This document shows positions 51,169 through 57,920 of a DNA stretch of 57,920 nt, piece by piece. Source of the stretch: Aphanocapsa lilacina HA4352-LM1 (GTDB taxonomy: Bacteria; Cyanobacteriota; Cyanobacteriia; Gloeobacterales; Gloeobacteraceae); contig JAHHGR010000022.1 of the NCBI GenBank assembly GCA_019359725.1, positions 1 through 57,920 on the forward strand, in the 5' to 3' direction. The translations under genes were made by a program, and so were the position numbers. The notes under the pieces are model-generated. The model was given only the letters and a program-made list of their open reading frames with translations, did no database searches and was not told the origin of the DNA. Position 1 is the first letter of the stretch; each line of letters opens with the position of its first letter.

Positions 51169-53550
51169 ATGGTCCTCGGTATGGATGCTTTGCTCAATCC
51201 TTCGCAGCAAAAAGCGGTGGAGCGCTTCAACGGTCCGCTGTTGGTGGTGGCGGGTGCGGGCAGCGGCAAGACGCGGGTACTGACCTATCGCATCGCTCAT
51301 CTTATCGAGACTTACCAGGTGGACCCCGAGCACATCCTGGCGGTCACCTTCACCAACAAAGCGGCGGGCGAGATGAAGGAGCGCATCTTGCAACTCTTTT
51401 GCGAGCGCACCGCCAGAAGCCGGGGCGGCCAGGCATTTGCCACCCTGCCTGAGCCCGAGCAGCGCACCATTGCAGGCCGGGTGCGCCGGGAGTTGATTCA
51501 GCCGTTATGGGTGGGCACTTTTCATGCGCTGTGTGCCCGTATGCTGCGCTACGACATCGACAAGTACACCGACCAACGCGGGCGGACCTGGCAGCGCAAC
51601 TTTACGATCTTCGACGAATCGGACGTGCAGGATCAGATCAAAGACATCGTCACCAAGCAGCTCAACCTTGATGACCGCCGCTACGTGCCCCGCGCGGTGC
51701 GCTTCGCCATCAGCGGCGCCAAAAACCAGGGTCTTTCGCCGGAGGAGTACCAGCACTCAGAAGGCGGTTCGCTGCGCGCCCGCACCATCGCCCAGGTCTA
51801 CGAGCGCTACCAGGATCAACTGGCGCGCAACAACGCCCTCGATTTCGACGATCTGATCTGGGTGCCGGTGCAGTTGCTGCGCCGGCGCCCCGAGGTGCTC
51901 GATTACTGGCACCGCCGCTTCCGCCACATCCTGGTCGACGAGTACCAGGACACCAACCGCACCCAGTACGACCTGATTCGTCTGCTTGCCACCGACAACC
52001 AACCCAAAAGCGAGTGGGACTGGCGCGACCGGTCCGTCTTTGTGGTGGGCGACGCCGACCAGGCCATCTACAGCTTTCGCCAGGCGGATTTTCGCATCCT
52101 GATGGATTTTCAGGCCGATTTTGGCGATGGCCTCGCGGACGACGAGACCGAGACGCTCATCAAACTCGAGGAGAACTACCGCTCCTCGGCCACGATTCTC
52201 GATGTGGCCAACGAACTGATCGCCAATAACATCGAGCGCATCGACAAGGTGCTGAGGGCCACCCGCCCGGCGGGCTTGCCCGTGTCGCTGCACGAGGCGG
52301 AGGACGAGGTGGCCGAAGCCGAGTATATCGTCGGGCAACTGCGCAAGCTCAAAGACGCCGACACCCGCCCCTGGAACGACTTTGCGGTGCTTTACCGCGT
52401 TAACGCCCAGTCGCAGCCCATCGAGCAGGCCCTCTCGCGCTGGGGGGTGCCCTACACGGTGGTGGGCGGCCTGCGCTTCTATGACCGCCGCGAGATCAAG
52501 GACATCCTGAGTTACCTCAAGGCGATCCACAATCCCACCGACTCGGTGGCCCTCAAGCGGGCGATGTCCGCGCCGCGCCGCGGCATCGGCAAAACGACAC
52601 TAGATAAGCTTGAAGCCGGGGCCGGGATGCTCCAGACTTCGCTGTGGCAGCTGCTCACCGACGAGACCAGCATCAAAAATCTGGCCGGGCGCACCAGCGG
52701 CCCGATTCTCCAGTTCGTGTGCTTTATCGAGCGCCTGCAGCAATTGGCCGCCCGGGTGCGCGTCTCGGAACTGCTCGATACGGTTCTTAAAGAGTCGGGC
52801 TACGTGCAGATGCTCCAGGAAGAAGGCACCGAGGAAGCCGAGGGGCGTCTCGAAAACGTCCTGGAGTTGCGCTCGGTGGTCCAGCGCTTCGAAGAAGAAA
52901 GCGAAGATCCCGAAAGTGCGGCTCTGGAAGCATTTTTGGCCAATGTCTCGCTCGCGTCGGATCTCGACAATCTCGAAGCGGGGGCCGAGCGCATTTCGCT
53001 GATGACGCTGCACGCCGCCAAGGGTCTGGAGTTTCCGGTGGTGTTTTTGGGCGGTCTCGAAGACGGTCTTTTTCCGCACTTTCGGGCGATTCAAGACGGC
53101 GACAGTGCCGCCATCGAGGAGGAGCGCCGCCTGTGCTACGTGGGGATCACCCGCGCCAAGGAGCGCCTGTTCTTGAGCTACGCCCAGGCCCGCCGCCTCT
53201 ACGGCGACCGCCAGCCCGCCATCCCGTCGCAGTTTCTCAAGGAACTGCCCGCCGAGAAGCTGGCCGGCACCCGCGTGCGCGAGGGTCTTGCCGACCGGCG
53301 GCGCGACCGGGCCGAGCGGATCGCTGCCCGCCCGACCGCTGTCCCGCCGCCCGCCCCGCCCGCGCGGCGCAAAAGCCCCGCCCAGAACTGGGCGGTGGGC
53401 GACCGGGTCGAGCACGACCAGTTCGGCCTCGGGCAGATTACCCACGTCCTGGGTGTGGGCGAGAAGCAGTACTTGGCCATCAGCTTCCCCGGCCAGGGCA
53501 AAAAAGTGATCGACCCGCGCCTGGCACCTTTGCGGAAGATTGCCGAGTAA
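51169..53550 (+). CDS. pcrA: UvrD/PcrA-type ATP-dependent DNA helicase
   Basis: A superfamily 1A 3'-5' helicase in nucleotide excision repair and replication-fork processing, about 793 residues. Motifs: LNPSQQKAVERFNGPLLVVA (Q motif), VVAGAGSGKTRVLTYRI (Walker A, motif I), VTFTNKAAGEMKERI (Ia), ILVDEYQDTNRTQYD (II), VVGDADQAIYSFRQAD (III), LEENYRSSATILDVAN (IV), LMTLHAAKGLEFPVVFL (V) and RRLCYVGITRAKERLFL (VI). A C-terminal Tudor-like part (VGDRVEHDQFGLGQI) is typical of PcrA. I use the ATG at 51169; 51181 is possible. Confidence 0.95.
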   Translation: MVLGMDALLNPSQQKAVERFNGPLLVVAGAGSGKTRVLTYRIAHLIETYQVDPEHILAVTFTNKAAGEMKERILQLFCERTARSRGGQAFATLPEPEQRTIAGRVRRELIQPLWVGTFHALCARMLRYDIDKYTDQRGRTWQRNFTIFDESDVQDQIKDIVTKQLNLDDRRYVPRAVRFAISGAKNQGLSPEEYQHSEGGSLRARTIAQVYERYQDQLARNNALDFDDLIWVPVQLLRRRPEVLDYWHRRFRHILVDEYQDTNRTQYDLIRLLATDNQPKSEWDWRDRSVFVVGDADQAIYSFRQADFRILMDFQADFGDGLADDETETLIKLEENYRSSATILDVANELIANNIERIDKVLRATRPAGLPVSLHEAEDEVAEAEYIVGQLRKLKDADTRPWNDFAVLYRVNAQSQPIEQALSRWGVPYTVVGGLRFYDRREIKDILSYLKAIHNPTDSVALKRAMSAPRRGIGKTTLDKLEAGAGMLQTSLWQLLTDETSIKNLAGRTSGPILQFVCFIERLQQLAARVRVSELLDTVLKESGYVQMLQEEGTEEAEGRLENVLELRSVVQRFEEESEDPESAALEAFLANVSLASDLDNLEAGAERISLMTLHAAKGLEFPVVFLGGLEDGLFPHFRAIQDGDSAAIEEERRLCYVGITRAKERLFLSYAQARRLYGDRQPAIPSQFLKELPAEKLAGTRVREGLADRRRDRAERIAARPTAVPPPAPPARRKSPAQNWAVGDRVEHDQFGLGQITHVLGVGEKQYLAISFPGQGKKVIDPRLAPLRKIAE

Positions 53551-53734
53551 AGTGATGACCAAGACCGACGCTATTGCCGGCTCAGTATCCTTGGGCAGTT
53601 CAACTTAGCTGTTCGTGAAGGGAGCAAACGCACCAGCATCCTGAGCCGAACGCCTCTCAAAACTCTGCCGGACGCACGGCAGCTCTACTGAACCGCAGAA
53701 CGAGACTGTGTGCGCGATCGAAGAAATAACTTGA

Positions 53735-53740
53735 TATAGT
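53735..53740 (+). promoter_or_regulatory. Candidate -10 box for the intergenic RNA
   Basis: TATAGT, with AACTTGA upstream, would place a transcript start near 53746. No strong -35 is visible. Confidence 0.4.
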
Positions 53741-53746
53741 ACCTGC

Positions 53747-53960
53747 AACAATGTCCACCGCTACCTATGGGTGACGTATCCGTTTCGGAGGCAGCTCAGC
53801 TCAGCGCGAGTTGGTTTCTGGATGTCGGCTGAAGAAGCTTTTCTTGGGACAGGGCTCATATATGGCGCGTCGCAGGTTCCAGGCACTGATCTCTTGGAGA
53901 TTTTAAGTGGGACCGTGTGTACCTAAGGCTCAGGAAGCACTTTAGGGCAGTGGTTTATAG
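53747..53960 (+). ncRNA. Candidate structured non-coding RNA, possibly 6S-like
   Basis: About 200 nt. The ends can pair: ACCGCTACCT (53757-53766) with GGGCAGTGGT (53945-53954), with one mismatch and two wobbles. Inside are small hairpins: CCG/CGG at 53780, CAGCTC/GAGTTG near 53800, AAGAA/TTCTT near 53835, and ATCTC/GAGAT near 53893. A -10-like box precedes it. Terminal pairing around a large interior fits 6S RNA in size and shape, but I cannot show 6S sequence similarity. It does not look like tmRNA, RNase P RNA or SRP RNA. Confidence 0.35.
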
Positions 53961-54002
53961 TGCTGGGAGTTCTCTGGGCACGAGCGGCCCTAAACTGGTG
54001 AA

Positions 54003-54689
54003 GTGAGCACACCGACCCACTATCAGACTCTTGGCATCGAGCCGTCGGCGACGACGGAGGAGATCCGCACGGCCTACCGGCGGCTGGCCAAGCAGCACCA
54101 TCCCGACACCGGCGCTCCTGCCGGTCACCAACGGATGGTCACCCTCAACGAAGCTTACGAAGTTTTGAGCGAGCCGCAGCGCCGCCAGTCCTATGATCGG
54201 CTGTTGGCCTATGGCGATGAGCGCCCGAGCCGGGTTGCCACCCAGACGGCCCCGCGCGCCCCCGTCGGACGGGGCGCCAGCGAGGATAGCGAGCGCCAGC
54301 GCTGGCTGAGGGATATCTACCGGCCGGTCAACGCCGCCATTTACCGGGTAATCCGCCCTTTCCGGCGGCAGCTCGATGAGCTTGCCTACGACCCGTATGA
54401 CGATGAACTGATCGCTGAATTTGTGGCTTACCTGGAGCGCTCGCAGGTCATTTATCAGCAGGCGAAGGCGCTGTTTGCTTCGCGGCCCAACCCGGCGGAA
54501 GCGGCGCTGGTGGCCGAACTGCTCTACCACAGCCTCAACCAGCTGGGCGATGCCCTCGACGAGTTGCGCTACTTCACGCTCAATTACGACTATCAGCATC
54601 TACACGTCGGCCAGGAACTGGTGGGCATCGTCACCGACCTGCGCCGCCAGGCGACCGAAGCGGCCGAGCGCCTGCTGCGCATGGGATAG
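54003..54689 (+). CDS. J-domain (DnaJ-like) protein
   Basis: A 228-residue protein. The J domain is at the N-terminus (residues 1-65) with LGIEPSATTEEIRTAYRRLA, the catalytic HPD in KQHHPDTGA, and LNEAYEVLSEPQRRQSYDRL. The rest is helical, with acidic and Gln-rich stretches, and lacks the Gly/Phe, zinc-finger and C-terminal substrate domains of full DnaJ. It is a DnaK co-chaperone of the type III class; the client is unknown. The start is a GTG at 54003. Its stop overlaps a GTG in the murF frame. Confidence 0.9.
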   Translation: MSTPTHYQTLGIEPSATTEEIRTAYRRLAKQHHPDTGAPAGHQRMVTLNEAYEVLSEPQRRQSYDRLLAYGDERPSRVATQTAPRAPVGRGASEDSERQRWLRDIYRPVNAAIYRVIRPFRRQLDELAYDPYDDELIAEFVAYLERSQVIYQQAKALFASRPNPAEAALVAELLYHSLNQLGDALDELRYFTLNYDYQHLHVGQELVGIVTDLRRQATEAAERLLRMG

Positions 54690-54697
54690 TGATCCCT

Positions 54698-56053
54698 ATG
54701 TTTGAAATCGACACACAGACACTGCAAACCCTCCTGGGTGCCGAGGTGGAAGGAACGCTTCCGATGTCGGTGCGGGGCGTCGGGACCGACACGCGCGCCC
54801 TCGCGCCGGGAGCGCTGTTCGTGGCGCTTCGGGGCGAACGCTTCGACGGCCACGACTACGCGCGGCAGGCGGTGGCCGGGGGGGCGGCCCTGGTGATTGC
54901 CGAGCGGCCGGTGGCGGTGCCTCATCTGCGGGTGGCCGACACCCTGGAGGCTTATCAGACGCTGGCGCGCTGGTGGCGGGATCGCTGCACGCTGCCGGTG
55001 GTGGCGGTCACCGGTTCGGCCGGCAAAACCACCACCCGCGAACTGATTCGCGCTGTGCTCGCCACCGCCGGACCGGTCCTCGCCCCGCCGGGCAACGAAA
55101 ACAACGACGTAGGTGTGCCGAAACTGCTGCTGCAGCTGACGGACGCCTATCGCTATTGCGTGGTCGAGATGGGCATGCGCGGCCCGGGGGAGATTGCTCG
55201 CCTCGCCCGCTGTGCCGCCCCGAATGTCGGGGTGATTACCAACGTCGGCAGCGCTCATATCGGACGGCTTGGCTCCCACGCCGCCATCGCCGACGCCAAG
55301 TGCGAACTGCTCGCCGAGCTGCCGTGCTCAGGGATCGCCGTTCTCAACGGCGAAGACGAGCGGCTGCTTTCCACCGCCCGCCGCCACTGGGCGGGGCCGG
55401 TGCTCACCTATGGTCTTGATGCCGGGGATGTTATGGGCAGCTTCGACGGCGTGCACCTGCACGTCGATGGGATCGCCTTTATTCCACCCTTGCCGGGCCG
55501 CCATAACCACCTCAACTTCCTGGCCGCCCTGGCGGTCGCCCGACATCTTGGTCTCGATCTGCTCCAGGTGCGCGAGCGCCTCCAAGACCTTTATCTTCCT
55601 ACCGGCCGCAGCCTGGTGATCGCCCTCGAAGGCGACGTGCAGCTGATCGACGAAACCTACAACAGCGCCCCCGAATCGGCCCGCGCCGCCCTCGTTTGGT
55701 TTGCCGGCCTGCCCGGCCGCCGCCGGATCGCGGTTCTCGGGCAGATGCGCGAACTGGGCGAATTCAGCCGGAATCTGCACCGCGCCCTGGGCGAAAACTG
55801 TCGCCGTCTGGCCCTCGACGAAGTGGTGGTGCTGGAGGCGGGAGAAGACACCGAAGCGTTGGTCGCAGGAGCCGGATCTCTGCCAGTGGTGCAGCTTGTA
55901 AGCCACCGGGCGGTGGCCGAATATCTGGCGGAGCGGGTGCAGCCGGGGGATCGCCTTTTATTTAAAGCTTCGCGGGCGGTGGGTCTGGAGCGGGTGCTGG
56001 CGGAGTTTCAGGATTTGTTCCGGGCAGGTACGCCGTCCGAGCGTGCACAATAG
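54698..56053 (+). CDS. murF: UDP-N-acetylmuramoyl-tripeptide--D-alanyl-D-alanine ligase
   Basis: MurF adds D-Ala-D-Ala to UDP-MurNAc-tripeptide in the cytoplasm. About 451 residues. The N-terminal Mur domain has GTDTRALAPGALFVALRG. The central domain has the ATP loop VVAVTGSAGKTTTRELI, PPGNENNDVGVPKLLLQL and VVEMGMRGPGEIARL. The C-terminal domain has LIDETYNSAPESARAAL and LLFKASRAVGLERVL. The ATG at 54698 is preferred to GTG 54689, which overlaps the J-domain stop. It lies in a tight string with the J-domain gene and overlaps the possible upstream frame of the M48 peptidase gene. Confidence 0.94.
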   Translation: MFEIDTQTLQTLLGAEVEGTLPMSVRGVGTDTRALAPGALFVALRGERFDGHDYARQAVAGGAALVIAERPVAVPHLRVADTLEAYQTLARWWRDRCTLPVVAVTGSAGKTTTRELIRAVLATAGPVLAPPGNENNDVGVPKLLLQLTDAYRYCVVEMGMRGPGEIARLARCAAPNVGVITNVGSAHIGRLGSHAAIADAKCELLAELPCSGIAVLNGEDERLLSTARRHWAGPVLTYGLDAGDVMGSFDGVHLHVDGIAFIPPLPGRHNHLNFLAALAVARHLGLDLLQVRERLQDLYLPTGRSLVIALEGDVQLIDETYNSAPESARAALVWFAGLPGRRRIAVLGQMRELGEFSRNLHRALGENCRRLALDEVVVLEAGEDTEALVAGAGSLPVVQLVSHRAVAEYLAERVQPGDRLLFKASRAVGLERVLAEFQDLFRAGTPSERAQ

Positions 56054-56078
56054 AGCCAATCGATTTCGATCATTCCGT

Positions 56079-57104
56079 ATGACCACCAGCAGCAGCACTG
56101 CGCCTACGCCCTACCGGCTGACCGGCATCAGCCCCAAAGCCTACGAGCACCCGGCCGACCGCGCCGCCACCGCCGCCCTCAAGCAAATCCCGTTTATCGA
56201 CGTGCTCATCAAGAAGCTCTTCGAATTCGGCCTGGAGCGCTCCTTCAAGCAGCAGCTGCTGGGTAACGGCATCCGGCTCGGGCCGAACCAGCTGCCGAAA
56301 ATCCATCAAGCGTACCTCTCCTGCCTCGACACACTCGATATGCCCTCGGTCTACGAGCTGTATCTGCTGCAGACGCCCCAGGTCAACGCCATGGCCTTCG
56401 GGGCCGACCGGCCGATTATCATCCTCAATTCGGGCCTCGCTTCGATCCTCGAAGAGGACGAACTGAAGTCGGTGCTTGCCCACGAGGTGGGGCATATTCT
56501 CTCGGAGCACGTCCTTTACCGCACGGTGCTCGCTCTGCTGCTCAACGTCAGCCTCAGCACCCTGCCCTTACCGCCCCTGGGCAATCTGCCCATTCAAGCG
56601 ATCATCCTGGTGTTGCAGGAGTGGTCGCGCGCTTCGGAATTGAGTTGCGACCGGGCTGCCGCGCTGGTGGTGCGCGACCCGCGCATTCACTGCCGCACCT
56701 TGATGAAGCTTGCGGGCGGCAACGTCGAGGGGCTCAACGTCGATGCTTTTATCCAGCAGGCGAGCCAGTACGAGACCTGGGACGACTACGTCGATCGGGG
56801 ATTGCGCTTTTTTGGCGAACTGGGCACCACCCATCCCTACGCCGTGCGCCGCGTCTCCGAGTTGACCCGCTGGATCCAATCGGGTGAATTCGACCGGATC
56901 ATCGGCGGCAATTACGTGCGCCGCGGCCAGGAACCGCCTCCGACCGCCGAATTCGAGCGGGCCGTCGATTTTTACGCTGCCCAGTTCCGCCACCTGATCG
57001 GTGAGACGGGGCTGGGGGTGCAGCAGTTGTCGCGCCAGATCACCGATTGGCTGCGCGAGCTGCAGCGCACCACAGCGGGCGGGGCGCGCGAGGCGCGGCG
57101 CTAG
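56079..57104 (+). CDS. M48-family metallopeptidase
   Basis: A 341-residue protein with the zinc motif VLAHEVGHILSEHV (HExxH) and a third ligand in SRASELSCDRAA (Glu). Hydrophobic segments around residues 155-190 suggest membrane association, as in HtpX-like enzymes. An N-terminal region of about 70 residues precedes the peptidase domain. The role may be membrane-protein quality control; the substrate is unknown. The ATG at 56079 matches the first conserved region; the frame opens at 56043 and overlaps murF. Its stop overlaps that of the FtsB-like gene. Confidence 0.85.
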   Translation: MTTSSSTAPTPYRLTGISPKAYEHPADRAATAALKQIPFIDVLIKKLFEFGLERSFKQQLLGNGIRLGPNQLPKIHQAYLSCLDTLDMPSVYELYLLQTPQVNAMAFGADRPIIILNSGLASILEEDELKSVLAHEVGHILSEHVLYRTVLALLLNVSLSTLPLPPLGNLPIQAIILVLQEWSRASELSCDRAAALVVRDPRIHCRTLMKLAGGNVEGLNVDAFIQQASQYETWDDYVDRGLRFFGELGTTHPYAVRRVSELTRWIQSGEFDRIIGGNYVRRGQEPPPTAEFERAVDFYAAQFRHLIGETGLGVQQLSRQITDWLRELQRTTAGGAREARR

Positions 57105-57451
57105 AGCCTGGGCGCCTGGGCTGTGGCCGGGATTTTGAGCCTGACGATGAGATCGCGCGGGTCCACCCAGCCGTAGCGCTCCCGCAACAGCGGCTGCAGT
57201 TGCTGTGGATCGAAGCGGCGCACCAGTTCTTCCTGATGCTGCTGCTTCTGGGTCTGGGCGTTGGCGAGGGCGGCTTCGAGAGCGCTCAGGTGGGCGTACT
57301 GCCCGCTCTGGAACTGCCAGAGATGCCACAGATGCAGGCCGGCAGCCACAGACAGAGCGACGACCAAGGCACATCCCAGAGCAGGTCCCCACAGCAAAGA
57401 GGCCGTGGCGCTGCGGCGCGTGCGGCCGGGATAGGCGGCGGTTCGGGTCAT
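57101..57451 (-). CDS. FtsB/DivIC-like membrane protein
   Basis: A 116-residue protein. Residues 1-20 are basic and cytoplasmic. One TM segment (about 22-45, WGPALGCALVVALSVAAGLH) is followed by a coiled coil (about 50-78, HLSALEAALANAQTQKQQHQ) and a tail with RRFDPQQLQPLLRERYGW. This size and topology match septum-formation initiators FtsB/DivIC or FtsL, which bridge the divisome. Sequence similarity is weak, so the role is inferred. It overlaps the M48 peptidase gene by 4 bp at the 3' ends. Confidence 0.6.
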   Translation of the reverse strand: MTRTAAYPGRTRRSATASLLWGPALGCALVVALSVAAGLHLWHLWQFQSGQYAHLSALEAALANAQTQKQQHQEELVRRFDPQQLQPLLRERYGWVDPRDLIVRLKIPATAQAPRL

Positions 57452-57458
57452 GGTGTGA

Positions 57459-57563
57459 TTACTTGCCGAGGGCGGTCGACAGCAGCAAAGCGGCGATGCC
57501 GGCGATGAGGGCGACGACGAAGGCGATAGCGACCTGGGCTCCAGAGACGACGGTGGCGGACAA
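57459..57563 (-). CDS. psaM: Photosystem I subunit M (PsaM)
   Basis: A 34-residue protein from TTG 57563: a short polar start (SATVVSGAQVAIAFVV) runs into a single membrane helix (ALIAGIAALLLSTALGK). Length and pattern, including the ending ALLLSTALGK, match PsaM, which has one TM helix near the PSI trimer interface. AAAGGAG lies 6 bases upstream, a strong ribosome-binding site that supports a TTG start. It lies just upstream of the FtsB-like gene on the same strand. The match is short, so some doubt remains. Confidence 0.65.
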   Translation of the reverse strand: MSATVVSGAQVAIAFVVALIAGIAALLLSTALGK

Positions 57564-57793
57564 GGGAAACTCCTTTGAAAATTTTTGACTCATTATACCG
57601 AATCATCTCAGTGCAATGCCGCCTGTGACGGTCTGACCAAAAATTTTTGTATTCTCTCCACAACCCAGCCCCGATTTCGTTACAGTAAATAGTCAGCCAT
57701 TGCGCAGTGAATGTTTGTGAGGAGCTTCCTCAGCGCACAAATTGCGCTACAAGACAAACTGGAACCCATTAGCCATCGTCGTCGGGAGGAACC

Positions 57794-57920
57794 ATGGCAG
57801 TAATAGACTGGTTTGTGCGGGGCGGCATCGTCATGTGGCCGATGCTGTTGTGCTCGATCATCGCCCTGGCCATCATCATCGAGCGCATCATCTACTACGT
57901 CCGCCTGCTGCCGCGCCAAA
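57794..57920 (+). CDS. ExbB/TolQ (MotA-type) proton channel protein, 5' part
   Basis: The first 42 residues are visible before the window ends. AVIDWFVRGGIVMWPMLLCS is followed by IIALAIIIERIIYYVRLL. The MWPML...E-R pattern is the start of ExbB/TolQ proteins, in which an ExbB-ExbD complex energises outer-membrane transport. GGGAGGA precedes the ATG. Completeness cannot be judged; exbD would be expected downstream. Confidence 0.75.
   Translation, partial: MAVIDWFVRGGIVMWPMLLCSIIALAIIIERIIYYVRLLPRQ

Larger units (their letters stand above)
53551..54002. other. Long intergenic region between pcrA and the J-domain gene
   Basis: 452 bp without a protein gene. A 6-bp hairpin (CTGCCG/CGGCAG, 53665-53682) lies near the left end. 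A -10-like TATAGT at 53735 is followed by a region with strong predicted structure, described as a candidate RNA. Confidence 0.6.

Noticed and set aside
1..57920. CRISPR array or cas genes
   Set aside because: No series of regularly spaced short repeats and no cas protein motifs were seen.

Overview
The window is GC-rich cyanobacterial DNA. Marker genes support this: pipX (PII-interacting coactivator), a likely psaM (photosystem I subunit), an ARC6/Ftn2/ZipN-type division protein, hisZ, a DesA-type desaturase, a DpsA-like ferritin, and an orange-carotenoid-protein N-terminal-like protein. High GC, frequent GTG/TTG starts, scattered cell-wall genes and very few GCGATCGC (HIP1) palindromes point to Gloeobacter or a close relative. 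That genus call is inference; I could not run a search.

Layout. 0-3.7 kb: the edge of an IS5-like transposase, murD, a Fur/PerR regulator with rubrerythrin, and a fatty acid desaturase. 4-9.5 kb: a large PAS/GAF histidine kinase with an unusual N-terminal ribbon-helix-helix-like segment, a VOC protein coupled to mraY, and divergent moeA. 9.6-15.5 kb: an operon of DUF1643 protein, membrane protein and OCP-N-like protein, then a TPR protein and an RND pump. 15.5-19.1 kb: two coupled genes for solute-binding-like proteins, one membrane-anchored with a coiled coil and one a lipoprotein fused to a VWA domain. 19.7-23 kb: a PadR-type DNA-binding domain fused to four RCK_C (TrkA_C) domains, followed by a DHA2-type MFS exporter. 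23-30.5 kb: a Tat-exported protein, a small conserved protein, recN, two methyltransferases, a 76-bp direct repeat bracketing an AT-richer insert with two small exported proteins, and an LCP protein. 30.5-38.6 kb: a sugar nucleotidyltransferase, Ftn2/ZipN, aminopeptidase P, an SDR, an esterase and Dps. 38.8-46.7 kb: an Orn/Lys/Arg decarboxylase-like enzyme, rimP-nusA, a SpoIID-domain protein, a class A beta-lactamase-fold protein and a CPA2 antiporter with USP domains. 47-57.9 kb: hisZ, an enoyl-reductase-like protein, a secreted hydrolase, pipX, uvrD/pcrA, a probable structured RNA, a J-domain protein, murF, an M48 peptidase, an FtsB/DivIC-like protein, psaM and the start of exbB/tolQ.

How the genes work together. 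Cell-envelope functions recur: murD, mraY, murF, LCP, SpoIID, the class A-like hydrolase and the FtsB-like protein, but they are dispersed rather than in a dcw cluster. A small oxidative-stress regulon is suggested by similar 15-bp palindromes upstream of the Fur/PerR gene, rubrerythrin and dps.

The best candidates for undescribed biology are the PadR-(RCK_C)4 protein next to an exporter, which may be a nucleotide-sensing repressor comparable in logic to the c-di-AMP-responsive BusR, and the solute-binding/VWA lipoprotein with its membrane coiled-coil partner. Further candidates are the repeat-flanked insert, the ribbon-helix-helix-like histidine kinase and the structured intergenic RNA near 53.8 kb. 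No rRNA, convincing tRNA or CRISPR array was seen.
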